A stretch of 64,000 nucleotides of DNA, taken from NCBI RefSeq assembly GCF_015223055.1, contig NZ_JADFBX010000001.1, positions 868,001-932,000 on the forward strand, given 5' to 3'. Positions 33,133 to 42,600 of this stretch are shown here, piece by piece. Both the position numbers and the translations under genes were made by a program. Source of the stretch: Pedobacter sp. MC2016-24. GTDB taxonomy: Bacteria; Bacteroidota; Bacteroidia; Sphingobacteriales; Sphingobacteriaceae. Numbering within the stretch: position 1 is the first letter of the stretch; the number at the start of each line of letters is the position of its first letter. The notes beneath the pieces were generated by a model. That model saw only the letters and a list, made by a program, of their open reading frames with translations, did no database searches and was not told where the DNA came from.

Positions 33133-33885
33133 TTATTTTAATAAGTCGATTATTGTTTTGTTGTTCATTTTTTTTGCCAGTTGAATGGGTTTTAAGCCAA
33201 AACTTTCGGTATCACCGCAGTCAAAGGTTTCGGGTTTACTTTTGTCTGCTCCTTTATGGATGAGGTATTCGACCATTTTGGCATCATTGGCCTTGATGGC
33301 AATGATCAAAGCGGTCTCACCCGAACAGTCGTTATAGTCTACATCTGATTTGGAAAGCTGCAACAGATCAATTACCTGGTAATCGTGCTGCTTAACGGCT
33401 GTTAAAAAGTAATTTAATTTGTTACTCAGCTCGCCAAGTCGCGGATCTGCACCCTTTAAGAGGAGGTATTTTGCACATGCGTAGTTTTTACTGGCTGCTG
33501 CCGCGCTAAAACTTCCAGCGGGTGCTTTATTGATTTCAGCACCTTTTTCATGTAAGTATCTGACAATATCAAGGAAACCTTTTTCGGCTGCTACGTTGAC
33601 CAGCGACAGGGTTTTAGGGTTTAAATTAGCCCCGCCTTCGGCAAGGGTTTGGACAAGCAGCAGGTTGTTTTGCCAAATGGCAGCCTGCATAGGGAGAATT
33701 TTATTTTTGGGTTCAGCATCTGCCGGAAATTGTCCTGTTTTGATGAGTTTTAAGGCCTCGGCAGTGCGGTCGGCAAATACTGCATCGTAAAACTGATTGA
33801 TGATTTCAGGACTGGGCTCTGGATTTTTTGCTGGCCCGGAGCATGAAATGATCAATAGTAAGAAAAGGAGGTAGCCATATTTCAT
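33133..33885 (-). CDS. Ankyrin-repeat lipoprotein
   Basis: The 250 residues start with a lipoprotein signal (YLLFLLLIISC, Cys15). After INQFYDAVFADRTAEALKLIKTGQ come about five ankyrin-type repeats from residue 40 onwards. Examples are NKILPMQAAIWQNNLLLVQTLAEGGANLNP, NVAAEKGFLDIVRYLHEKGAEI, NYACAKYLLLKGADPR and ETALIIAIKANDAKMVEYLIHKGADKS. Ankyrin arrays mediate protein binding. The membrane-anchored form probably sits in the periplasm. No partner is suggested by neighbours. Confidence 0.85.
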   Translation of the reverse strand: MKYGYLLFLLLIISCSGPAKNPEPSPEIINQFYDAVFADRTAEALKLIKTGQFPADAEPKNKILPMQAAIWQNNLLLVQTLAEGGANLNPKTLSLVNVAAEKGFLDIVRYLHEKGAEINKAPAGSFSAAAASKNYACAKYLLLKGADPRLGELSNKLNYFLTAVKQHDYQVIDLLQLSKSDVDYNDCSGETALIIAIKANDAKMVEYLIHKGADKSKPETFDCGDTESFGLKPIQLAKKMNNKTIIDLLK

Positions 33886-33896
33886 GGCCTAAATAT

Positions 33897-33932
33897 ATCA
33901 TTCCTGTGGATTTTATCAGCCACAGGAATGAT
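33897..33932 (-). terminator. Terminator-like hairpin after the OmpW-like gene
   Basis: A perfect 13-bp stem (33897-33909 with 33920-33932) with a 10-base loop lies 9 bases past the OmpW-like stop and 12 bases before the start of the ankyrin gene. Confidence 0.7.
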
Positions 33933-33941
33933 AAAAGTTGC

Positions 33942-34577
33942 TTAAAATCTTTTTCCAATACCAATGCTGATCAGCCAGGGATCAATTTTTGTATTTGCCA
34001 CCACGGTTGCACCACCAGCAACGCCCGGTTGTGTGGTTATTGTAGCATCTGTTCTCAACCAGATCTTTTTTACGTCGACATTCAGGAAGAGGTTTTTGGC
34101 GATGTCAAAGTCACTACCGACCTGTGCAGCAAAAGCAAATTTATTCTCGTAGTCGGTTTTAGCAATAGCGGGACCGTTTTTAGCACCGTAAAAAATCGTA
34201 TAATTTACCCCCGCTCCTATGTATGGTAAAACGCCTTTGGCAACCGGTGCATGATATAAAAAGGTTAAAGTTGGTGGCAATAGCCATACTTTGCCTACGT
34301 TTACATCGCCCAGGGCAGTTTGGGTTGCCGTTATTTTATGGCGTGTGGTACCTAATATTAAATTTGCCGAGAAGTTTTTGGTTAAAAAATAAGTAAAATC
34401 CAATTCGGGAATTACCGTTGTGCTGATGTCTGCAGAGCCACCGATTGTACTAATGGTCGCGCTGGCGTCAGGAGCAACTACTGTTCCGCGTAGTCTTACG
34501 CGCCACTCCCCTTTTTGTTGCGCAAAACCTGTACATGTTGCACTTAATAAAAGTGCGAGTATCCATACCTTTTTCAC
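33942..34577 (-). CDS. OmpW-like outer-membrane beta-barrel protein
   Basis: The 211 residues have a signal peptide (MKKVWILALLLSATCTGFAQQ) and alternating strands typical of an eight-stranded OmpW barrel: GEWRVRLRGTVVAPD, TTVIPELDFTYFLTKNFSANLILGTTRHKI, LPPTLTFLYHAPVAKGVLPYIGAGVNYTIFYG and the C-terminal WLISIGIGKRF. OmpW proteins form narrow channels for small hydrophobic compounds. The gene stands alone, ended by its own hairpin. Family firm, ligand unknown. Confidence 0.92.
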   Translation of the reverse strand: MKKVWILALLLSATCTGFAQQKGEWRVRLRGTVVAPDASATISTIGGSADISTTVIPELDFTYFLTKNFSANLILGTTRHKITATQTALGDVNVGKVWLLPPTLTFLYHAPVAKGVLPYIGAGVNYTIFYGAKNGPAIAKTDYENKFAFAAQVGSDFDIAKNLFLNVDVKKIWLRTDATITTQPGVAGGATVVANTKIDPWLISIGIGKRF

Positions 34578-34812
34578 AATGAAATCATTTAAATTATGGT
34601 CAAATGTATTCAGGACTGCCCAGCCCTCAAGTGAGCAGCAGCAGGTTTTTCTATGATCTTGATCATGAAAAAGGGGTTTGAAAGGCTAAAAAAGGCGTTA
34701 TTCAGCGTGAAATAAAAGTTATTTCAATTTAAACAGCCTAATAATCAGTATAGATGAGGTTATGGGCCTGTTTTTTATTTGTGAAACCGGTTCATATTTG
34801 TACTTTTGTCGC

Positions 34813-34897
34813 GGAGAGCTGGCAGAGTGGTCGAACGCGGCAGTCTTGAAAACTGTTGACTGTAATAGGTCCGGGGGTTCGAATCCCTCGCTCTCCG
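34813..34897 (+). tRNA. tRNA-Ser (anticodon TGA)
   Basis: The 85-base gene has acceptor arms GGAGAGC (34813-34819) and GCTCTCC (34890-34896), discriminator G, a D-loop with the AGAGTGGTCGAA form typical of tRNA-Ser, the anticodon loop CTTGAAA reading TGA, a long variable arm and the TTCGAAT T-loop. CCA is not encoded. It is followed by a terminator and by the accessory region at 35-38.8 kb. Confidence 0.96.
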
Positions 34898-34908
34898 CTG
34901 AGTAATTA

Positions 34909-34931
34909 AAAGCCCAACATTGTTGGGCTTT
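34909..34931 (+). terminator. Terminator of tRNA-Ser
   Basis: A perfect 11-bp stem AAAGCCCAACA/TGTTGGGCTTT with a single-base loop, 11 bases past the tRNA. The stretch from 34932 to 35157 shows no ORF or RNA gene. Confidence 0.7.
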
Positions 34932-35157
34932 ACTGTTTATAGTACTTTTGCATGCACTCTTCGGTGTTCTAACGCTCACCTCCCATGCTTCCAACTGTGC
35001 TGATTGACTTCTCACAAGATATACTTTAATTCAATTAGATATTACTCCAAGCCATAATAAGAATTACTTACACTTATATCTTTAAGAAAATATGCATTGA
35101 AATGAGGACTCCACTTATTTCGAATTTGATTTGAAACCGATGAGATTAAAGATATCT

Positions 35158-35218
35158 TTTGATATGGAAATACAATAGTTTTGTTTAGTAAACAAAACTA
35201 TTGTATTTCCATATCAAA
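35158..35218. repeat. 61-bp perfect foldback palindrome
   Basis: Two exactly complementary 30-base arms (35158-35187 and 35189-35218) flank a single G. A run of seven T follows at 35222-35228. A stem this long and exact is unusual for a simple terminator. It abuts the tail of a broken ATPase gene, consistent with a foldback mobile element or an inversion/replication junction. Confidence 0.9.
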
Positions 35219-35377
35219 CACTTTTTTTATGATACTTCTAAGCATGGTATGATTAAAGCCCTGGAATTATTTAATATTAAGGAAGGGGCTTTAATCACTA
35301 CTTCACAAAAAGATCAATTCGAAAAGAATGGAAAGATCATTCATGTAATTCCCGCCCATGAATATTTATTGATATAA
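35219..35377 (+). pseudogene. C-terminal tail of a DUF4143-type AAA ATPase
   Basis: The frame reads YDTSKHGMIKALELFNIKEG, then ALITTSQKDQFEKNGKIIHV and IPAHEYLLI before the stop. This matches the usual end of bacterial DUF4143 ATPases: a helix, then EGxIIT, GKxIxVIPAWxxLL. Everything before the last 50 residues is gone; the frame runs straight into the edge of the foldback palindrome. An ATG at 35249 could start a 42-residue peptide, but a functional product is unlikely. Confidence 0.6.
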
Positions 35378-35504
35378 TTTTTTTGAAAGTAAATTAGCGC
35401 AAATCAGTGGTTTTAAAAAAAATGAAATGCAGGGGGTAACAATCATCGGCTCCCCTTGATATACCAACAGAACAACATTAAATTTTACTTAAAACCCTGA
35501 AATC

Positions 35505-36134
35505 ATGAAATCATTATTAAAAGTCCTGACCATAGTCTTATTGTTCTCGATAGCCTACAGCTGCAAAAAAACAGACACCATAAAAGCGGAAGAAAATGCG
35601 GCAATGAGCAAACCAAAAAACGGAACCGGCCCTGTCCGCTGGTGGCGACATAGAAATGCAGTTAACGGTTGCACCGGAAGCGGGGTATATTGTATTCCCA
35701 GAAAATTATTCAGCGAGGCTGAATTAACAAGCTACGTTCCTTCCGAAGAAGATGAAGTGCTGACTGACTTTGCGATCAGTTTAGAAAAAAATGTGATCCA
35801 GATCAATCTGACCGGAACAAAAGGAAACTTAACGGCCAGTACCGTAAAGGCTTTCAGCGATAAAAAAATAGAACCCATGGGTAATTACCTGTCTTACGAA
35901 TTGCTGGAACCGCTCTTTAATGCCATTAAACTTCCTGCCCCAAAAGAAGGAATAAGTATTAAAGCCAGTGAACAATCTTACCTGGTCAACGAAACAACCT
36001 TTGAGGGAAAAAGGGTAAGCATTCTAGAAGCCTACGACAAAACCAACATCACCATTGAGGGCAAAACTTACCAGTTGCTGGTCATCACCACCAGCGGAAA
36101 AGGTGCCGGCAGTCCAAAACAGGCAGGCTTTTAA
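35505..36134 (+). CDS. Hypothetical lipoprotein (209 aa)
   Basis: The protein begins with a lipoprotein signal (VLTIVLLFSIAYSC, Cys20). It then has a polar stretch with RWWRHRNAVNGCTGSGVYC, containing two Cys, and a mixed alpha/beta region (LTDFAISLEKNVIQINLTGTKG, ITIEGKTYQLLVITTSGKG). No known domain is recognised. A strong terminator follows at 36153. Part of the gene, its 5' flank and the terminator recur as an internally deleted relic at 38626-38818. Confidence 0.75.
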   Translation: MKSLLKVLTIVLLFSIAYSCKKTDTIKAEENAAMSKPKNGTGPVRWWRHRNAVNGCTGSGVYCIPRKLFSEAELTSYVPSEEDEVLTDFAISLEKNVIQINLTGTKGNLTASTVKAFSDKKIEPMGNYLSYELLEPLFNAIKLPAPKEGISIKASEQSYLVNETTFEGKRVSILEAYDKTNITIEGKTYQLLVITTSGKGAGSPKQAGF

Positions 36135-36152
36135 GCAATTCTGTCAAATACA

Positions 36153-36192
36153 AATGGAGAAAACCCGGTTTAGGCCGGGTTTTCTCCATTTC
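36153..36192 (+). terminator. Strong intrinsic terminator of the 209-aa lipoprotein gene
   Basis: A perfect 17-bp stem (36153-36169 with 36176-36192) with a 6-base loop; the 3' arm includes a TTTT and is followed by pyrimidine-rich DNA. Confidence 0.85.
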
Positions 36193-36390
36193 ACTAATCC
36201 CCCTATGTATCACCCTCAAATCCCCATCTCCGGCTTTGTTTATATAAACGAATAAAAAAGCTAAACAGATTTACCAAATCCGAAAACCCAGCGCAGCATA
36301 TGCTATCAGTACTTCTCTCCGTTTAACTCTGGAAACCTGCTTGGCATTTTCCAACATTGAAAGATTATCTAATGTGAAAGATTCCTAGCA

Positions 36391-36726
36391 TTGGAAAATG
36401 ATAGCATTTGGCTAAACCAACAGCAACTTGCTGTACTTTTCAAAACAGACAGAACCTCATTAGCTAAACACATTAGAAATATAGATAAAGCTGGAGAATT
36501 AGAGGAGATATCAACCTATGCAAAATTTGCACAAGTTCAAACAGAAGGCTCAAGAATTGTAAAAAGAGAGGTGATCCACTATAATTTGGATCTTATCATT
36601 TCAGTTAGTTATAGAATAAATTCAAAATTAGGTACCCAATTTCGCATTTGGGCTAATAAAATTCTGAAGGTATTAAATTTGGTGACAGAATTCTTCAGGA
36701 GAATAGAGGCTTCTGAGAGGCGTTAA
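36391..36726 (+). pseudogene. RhuM-family (virulence/phage-type) N-terminal fragment
   Basis: From a TTG at 36391 the frame reads ENDSIWLNQQQLAVLFKTDRT and continues through LAKHIRNIDKAGEL, KREVIHYNLDLIISVSYRI and GTQFRIWANKILK, the conserved N-terminal block of RhuM family proteins. An in-frame stop lies just upstream of the TTG, and after IWANKILK the sequence departs from the family, ending RRIEASERR. Only about a third of the usual length remains. RhuM proteins are found in pathogenicity islands and phage-like regions; this one is probably dead. Confidence 0.65.
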
Positions 36727-36762
36727 TTTTGAAACTGACACAGTTTAAATTATCGGAACTCG

Positions 36763-38493
36763 TTACACTTCCCTTTCCTTCAGTTTCGCTTTTAGCATAT
36801 CTGTGATATAATATCCTCCGATCTTAGTACCGCCTTCTGTAAAAGCTATAAACCCAGCTTCACGCAATTGTCTAATATATGATTCCAGAGTCTTTGCATG
36901 ATATCCTGTTATCTTTACGTATTCAGGTATCCGATTGTTCTCGTGTTCTATAATTGCTTTTAGTGTTCTCGCTATCTTATCTCTCTTCCTTGTCGTTGCT
37001 CCCTCAATTGCTCCCTCAATTATTTCTTCGATTGCTTTCGCGTTTATGTTGACTTGTCCTCCTGGTATTGCTATTTGTCCTTTTAGCGCATCTTTTCTAT
37101 TTTTTGCTTGAGCGTTTGCTCCCTCATTTGCTTGTACGTTTGCTCCCTCATTTCCTTCTACTTTAGCTTCTCCGTTTGCAATGCTGCCTAAGTTTTCTGT
37201 TGTATGTTTGGTAGCTTCATTCCCTGTGTGGGCTTCAACTGCAAACTCCGGATGTATGTGGAGCGTAACCTGGAAATAAGACCTGTCTTCATCCGTATCA
37301 AAAACTGGCGCTGGCGATCCATTCATTTTCATAGCTTTCTTTATTCGGGGAATACCTGTGGCTTTTCCTTCAGTTAAATCCAGTTCTTTTAGAAAATCTC
37401 CAAGCCTCCTGTTCCGGTATCTCCTGGGTATGATGGTACCACTCTTGAATGCGATTGGCTTGATGCTGCGATCCGGGCCTCCATAATTGATGACCATGAT
37501 ATGATCAGGGTAAATCCTCACCTCCACCGGCTCCCGCTCCTGGTAATCCCGGTGATATAATGCATTCGCAATGATCTCTTCAAAAGCTTCATAAGGATAA
37601 TTCCAGACTTTCACACTCTCTGCCTGGCCAGCGATCTTTTTGGTCTTTTGCTTTAAGATATTTGTTTTAAGGTACTGAAGGGTTTGACGGATTTGATTGG
37701 GTACAGGTCCGACAATCGCTGGTACTTCAAAAAACTCAGGGTCATCAGCACCATTCGGAAAGTTAACAATTTCAACCCTGGTACTGGGAAAGTACTTTTC
37801 CGGATCATCAGTAAAGAGCATCAAGGCCACATTCCTGGGATGCACCAATTCAGGAGGGCCGCTTAAAAGTTCCATTAGTGCCAGTACGTCTGTTTTAGAA
37901 TGCTCATCTGTCCACTCCAATAACCTACTATTGGTCTGCCTCAGATGTTCTTTTAAAAGCGTAAAAGAGATATCATTGGTATCAACTTTAGTATTTCCCC
38001 TGTCATCAAATGGAATTTTATTGGACAGCGCAATCAGTTCTTCTCGCTGCTCTTTATTGGCAATGACCGAACTGGCCATGACACGAATATAATAGTGGTA
38101 CTTTTTATCCTTGGCCTTGATCTCATCCGGAACTTCATATGGTCTGGAATTGCCACTAAGTGCCCAGATCACTAAAATTTTCTTGCCGTCATATTCTTCT
38201 ATGCTCACCTTCGCATGATATGCCGGGTTGATCAGATTGTTGAACCCGATCATATCTTTTTGGATCTTATCAATTTCTTCCTCATCTACACCAGCGATAG
38301 GCAATACCGGCCTTCCATTTTTCTCTTCAATCCCGATGATGATATAACCACCCCCAATATCATCAAAGTCATTTGCAAAAGCACAGATACTCCTATATAC
38401 AGAACCGGGGTTCCAGCCTTTTTTATATTCTATTCGCTCATCTTCTACGATTCGTCCTGCTATTAGATCGTGGATGTTGATATGTAAGGGCAT
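36763..38493 (-). CDS. AlbA_2/Schlafen-type ATP-binding transcriptional regulator
   Basis: The 576 residues carry an N-terminal AlbA_2 DNA/RNA-binding domain (DERIEYKKGWNPGSVYRSICAFANDF ... GGGYIIIGIEEKNG, about 17-60). A GHKL-type ATPase domain follows at about 300-420 (EAFEEIIANALYHRDYQ, IYPDHIMVINYGG, RNRRLGDFLKELDLTEGKATGIPRI), then a low-complexity linker with repeated EGANVQANEGANAQA. A C-terminal winged-helix-like region closes it (YVKITGYHAKTLESYIRQLREAGFI). Such proteins regulate stress or metabolic genes. It is the only intact larger gene between tRNA-Ser and 38.8 kb. Confidence 0.88.
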   Translation of the reverse strand: MPLHINIHDLIAGRIVEDERIEYKKGWNPGSVYRSICAFANDFDDIGGGYIIIGIEEKNGRPVLPIAGVDEEEIDKIQKDMIGFNNLINPAYHAKVSIEEYDGKKILVIWALSGNSRPYEVPDEIKAKDKKYHYYIRVMASSVIANKEQREELIALSNKIPFDDRGNTKVDTNDISFTLLKEHLRQTNSRLLEWTDEHSKTDVLALMELLSGPPELVHPRNVALMLFTDDPEKYFPSTRVEIVNFPNGADDPEFFEVPAIVGPVPNQIRQTLQYLKTNILKQKTKKIAGQAESVKVWNYPYEAFEEIIANALYHRDYQEREPVEVRIYPDHIMVINYGGPDRSIKPIAFKSGTIIPRRYRNRRLGDFLKELDLTEGKATGIPRIKKAMKMNGSPAPVFDTDEDRSYFQVTLHIHPEFAVEAHTGNEATKHTTENLGSIANGEAKVEGNEGANVQANEGANAQAKNRKDALKGQIAIPGGQVNINAKAIEEIIEGAIEGATTRKRDKIARTLKAIIEHENNRIPEYVKITGYHAKTLESYIRQLREAGFIAFTEGGTKIGGYYITDMLKAKLKEREV

Positions 38494-38541
38494 AGTTGTA
38501 TAATCTGTTTTTTAATAGGAGTAAATGTTCAAAACAAAAAT

Positions 38542-38564
38542 ACCTAATATCTATAATATTAGGT
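38542..38564. promoter_or_regulatory. Palindrome upstream of the AlbA_2 regulator
   Basis: ACCTAATAT and ATATTAGGT form a perfect 9-bp dyad with a 5-base spacer, 48 bases before the start codon. It is a good position for an autoregulatory operator. No direct proof. Confidence 0.5.
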
Positions 38565-38625
38565 TATTGTCATCTGCTAATAAAAGGTACAATCTCATTA
38601 ATTGCTATTCCTGATGGGATGAGTT

Positions 38626-38818
38626 TGTAAAAAAAATGGAATGCAGGGGGTAACAATTATCAACAATTGAGGGCAAAACTTACCAGTTGCTGGTCATCAC
38701 CACCAGCGGAAGAGGTACCGGCAGTCCAAAACAGGCAGGCTTTTAAGCAAGTCTATCAAATACAAACGGAGAAAACCCGGCCTAAACCGGGTTTTCTCCA
38801 CTTCACCAATCCCCTGCT
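38626..38818 (+). pseudogene. Internally deleted relic of the 209-aa lipoprotein gene
   Basis: Bases 38626-38660 match the leader at 35411-35446, and 38662-38818 match 36049-36210, including the last 28 codons and the terminator. About 600 bases between them are missing. The rest of the gap 38494-38625 is AT-rich with the palindrome above and no ORF. Confidence 0.85.
38768..38799. terminator. Bidirectional terminator shared with the gene at 38820
   Basis: A perfect 13-bp stem GGAGAAAACCCGG/CCGGGTTTTCTCC with a 6-base loop, the copy of the hairpin at 36153. It now ends the convergent minus-strand lipoprotein gene 20 bases away. Confidence 0.75.
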
Positions 38819-38819
38819 T

Positions 38820-39629
38820 TTATGGAAAAAACTGTACCAGATTATTAACTTGCATGTAGTTAATTTTATTCTCGGTCTTGTTGGCCAGATGTATGCTTTG
38901 CACTTTTCCGCTTGAAGTAAACTCGTCTGGAATTTCGATTTGCAGGGTACTCCTATCACGATCATTAGCGATAAGGTATTCTTTTGTTTTCGAATTTCTC
39001 ATTGTCACAACCGGATAAAGATCGGTACCAGGCTGGGTTAGCGCTACCGGTGCTGGTGGCGTGATCTTTATAAAATCTGTCCACTTCCCAATCTCAATGT
39101 TACTTGCCAAAGGAAAACTCGTCGTTTTTACGACGACCAAATTGTTATCGACATCGTAATAATATTCCAGCACATCAATCGAAAGATCAATACCCGCACT
39201 GCCTTTTGGCGCATCATAATAAAAATTAATGAGGTAATCTTTCCCTTGTGCAACCGGATAATCATAACGGGGACTCAACGTAGTTCCGTCAAAATAGAAC
39301 TTGGGTACAACGTTATTTTCATCAGTAATTTTGAACTTTTGTTCGTAAATTTTTTGTCCCGTGCTTTTTTTTCTGAATTCCATTGTGGTGACCTCATTTT
39401 CAAAAGCAATGCTGGGAGCCACAGACCCGAGCGTAACCCAGCCATAATAGTCGCGCACTTTAACACCATCGAAATATTGTTCTATGGTATCACCAAGTAC
39501 ATATCCACTCATTTCAAAAGGTTTTAATGCTTTTATTTTAGGAAGTAAAACGGTTCCTTCTTTTTCGCAGGCGCTGAAGATTAAAATCGAAACGAATGCG
39601 AGGATATAGGTAATTTTTATTGTTTTCAT
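38820..39629 (-). CDS. Hypothetical lipoprotein accompanying a TonB receptor
   Basis: The 269 residues have a lipoprotein signal (ILAFVSILIFSAC, Cys21). The body is beta-rich, with FEMSGYVLGDTIEQYFDGVKV near residue 38, a TTMEFRKKSTGQKIYEQKFKI segment, NFYYDAPKGSAG and a C-terminal IPDEFTSSGKVQSIHLANKT. No family was recognised with certainty. It starts 14 bases after the TonB-dependent receptor, so it probably acts with it as a surface-exposed accessory, in the place SusD occupies in other loci. Confidence 0.75.
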   Translation of the reverse strand: MKTIKITYILAFVSILIFSACEKEGTVLLPKIKALKPFEMSGYVLGDTIEQYFDGVKVRDYYGWVTLGSVAPSIAFENEVTTMEFRKKSTGQKIYEQKFKITDENNVVPKFYFDGTTLSPRYDYPVAQGKDYLINFYYDAPKGSAGIDLSIDVLEYYYDVDNNLVVVKTTSFPLASNIEIGKWTDFIKITPPAPVALTQPGTDLYPVVTMRNSKTKEYLIANDRDRSTLQIEIPDEFTSSGKVQSIHLANKTENKINYMQVNNLVQFFP

Positions 39630-39643
39630 TTTGCTGTGCGGAA

Positions 39644-42600
39644 TTAGAAGTTATAAGAAAATGACAAACTGAATGTCCGGCCTGTATAACGCGTAGAACT
39701 CTGTCGGTCGCCAACTTTTCTGTTCGTTTCCGGATCAGTATATCCCGCTTCAAATTTCTCTGAGAAGCCTTCTTTGTAGCTATATTTATCATTCCATTCC
39801 AGGTTGAGCTCGTTTTCTGTCCCCGGTTTTTGTTCGTAGGTGCTGGCGTCATTAATGAAATACCTGAACGGTGCATTGAACAGGTTGCTCATGTTCAATT
39901 TGGTCTCCATTTTCCCTTTTAAAAATCTGTAGCTGATCTGTGCATCCATTTGAGCGCGCGGCCTTTCGTATTCAATCAAATCGGGACTAATACCAGTAAT
40001 GAAGGTTTTGTAGCCCGCATAATTGTAGGTAAGGTTCAGCCCAAGCTTTTCGCCCGCATATTGTATACCTGCATTATAAAGCAATGGAACTTGTCCGTAA
40101 AGGGCGCGTGGGTACTTCTGGTAGATGTAATAAACTGAATCGGTTTTGTTGGGAAGTGTTTTGGTTTGCAGCTCGCGTGCCCTTACCGATGACTTTTGCA
40201 GGGTAAGGTTCCCGCTCAGGTAAACATGGCTCAGGAAAGCAGCATTGTCGCTAATGAAACCCAGGTTTTTACGCAGTTCAAATTCCCATCCCTTTACCTT
40301 TGCCCAGTCAGAATTAGAGATGATGATATATCCCACGCCATTGTTTTCCCGGTCTACCCTGTAATATTCTGCTGGTTTATCAAAATACTTGTAGAAGTAA
40401 CCTACAGATAACAATTCTCCTGCCCCGGGGAACCATTCGATCTTCGCATCATAATTGTCGATAATGGTGCTTGATACGCCGCTGCTTTTTACGTACGAAC
40501 CATAGTTTGGATTGAAACGGGAGAACCGTGAATTCTCCATTAATCCCGGCCGTACCGCAGATTTGGCATAAGAAGCACGCACATTCAGGTCTTTTACCGG
40601 TGTATAGGTGACATTTGCTGATGGCATAAAATACCAGTCTTTTGCCTCATCAAAAACAAGTTTGCTAGCGATGTCACGTAATAAACTTGCCGAATTTTGA
40701 ATGGTGTCAAGTCTGAAATAATCTGCCCTCAGCCCATAAACCACGCGTAGGTTTGGCAGCAATTTATGGTCCATCATCATAAAAGCACCCTTGTTTACGC
40801 TTTTGGCTTCGAAGGCATTGAGCGAGTATCTTGCCGGAAAATAAAAGATATTGTGTCCATCATCTTCCATTCCCATGTAATTGCCCCATTCCTGAATAGG
40901 AATCTGATTGATTGGAACAGTAGATTTACTGCTCATGCTGATCGGTAGGATGCCCCAGTTATAATCCGCATGCTTTTTCAGGTAATTTACACCTGTTTTA
41001 AAAGTATTTGCCGTATTTCCAACCTTAAAATCGTAGGCTGCACTAAATGTGGCATCAAAGTTCTTTTCCTGATAGATGTACTGATCCCGGTGCACTTCAC
41101 CAAAACCAGGCTCAGATGCGCTATTTGGACCATAGCCGGAAAAAGGCGCTTTATTGACGATTTCCCTACTGCTCAGCTGTGCGGCCACGGCATCTTGCTC
41201 CAGTGATTTTAATGATGTCCGTGCTGCGCTCCATTCCAGTTTAATGGCATTGAACCTATGCGTACCGCTCACCTTGTTCTGCAGCAGGTCGGTAAATTTA
41301 GGCCGGTCATCCTCTTGTGTGGAAGGGAATTTTTGAGCAAGGTCATCCTTCGGATTTTCATGCGTCCATCCGGTAATACGGCTAAAACGATTGTCAAAAA
41401 TACGGGTATAAAGGTTGTAGGTATTGATCTGATGATCTGCGGTTTTAAAGCCACCATTGACCAACAGGCCCCAGGTGGTGTTAAACCCATAAATATTGCC
41501 GGTGTTGATATCGTCAGGATCATCTCCCCTAACGGGTTGCTGGCTCCATCTTCCCCTGCGCATGCTCGCAATATCATCATTGTTTTGCGTATTCCGGTAG
41601 CTTAACGAGGCTACAAATCCGATTTTACGTTGTTGAACAGTATCCAGGGCGTATGTTCTGCCCAGACTTAACTGGTAATTTTGTGAAGGCATGGCTTGAA
41701 AAATCCTGGTTCCTAATCTTTCGGTACCACCAATCCTTTTGTTCTGTTCGCCAATCTGCGCCGCCTTGATCGTGTTCTGCTCATCGGACAATGAAGGATT
41801 ATATTCGCCAAGATTATACAGCCCTTTTGGAAAATGGTTACGTGTACCGTCGTCAAATCCCAGATAATCGTATTTGCCCCTTCCGTAACCCATAAAATCT
41901 TTTCCGGTAGTAATGCTGTTAAATGAGGTACCGGCACTGATGGATAAAAAATTACTGTTGGGTACTGATTTGGTGGTGATCTGTACAAGGCCACCTGCAA
42001 AACCGTAAGGCATATCTGCGGTGATGGATTTGGCCACAACAATTTGCTCTACCAGGCTGGTGGGTATGAGGTTAAATTCAAAATCACGTTCCTGCACATC
42101 GGTACTTGGTAAGGTACTTCCGTTTAACAGTGACACATTATATCGTTCGGCAATACCGCGTACCACCACTTTTTTGTTGTCTGTGGTACTTACTCCGGTA
42201 ATGCGTTTCAGCGTTTCACCTACATGTTTATCGGGCGTAGCACCAATCTGCTCGGCCGAAATTCCATCAGAAAGGTTGGAGGTATTCTGCTGCAAGGCAT
42301 ACAGACTGGCTATGGAAGCTTTCTTGTAGCCAGAAGTTACTATGACTTCCTTCAGTCCTTTGGAATCAACTTTTAAAACGATGTTTAAAGGCGTGTTTTT
42401 ATTTTCATTGACCAGTACACCAGTTACCCGCTGGCCCTGAAAGGAGATATAACTGAACTCCAGGGTATAACTTCCAGGCTGGAGGCTGATGTTGTAGCGC
42501 CCGTTAGGATCGCTTTGTACAATTTGTTTGGTTTCTATGATTTTGATGGAAGCACCCGGCAATGGTTCGCCCCGCTCATCTGTGACTTTTCCGGAGATGT

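Noticed and set aside
34719..35015. A 98-codon minus-strand frame
   Set aside because: It runs across the whole tRNA-Ser gene and its terminator, so it is a chance frame.
36055..36255. Frame MRAKLTSCWSSPPAE, also present at 38667-38915
   Set aside because: It is an out-of-frame reading of the end of the 209-residue lipoprotein gene and of its relic. It recurs only because the DNA is duplicated.
11407..38493. A complete restriction-modification, CBASS, retron or other known defence system
   Set aside because: Rpn-like, RhuM-like and AlbA_2 genes are present, but no recognised partner genes were found beside them.
35411..38818. Integrative element inserted at tRNA-Ser
   Set aside because: No integrase and no second copy of the tRNA 3' end were found, so attachment sites could not be supported.
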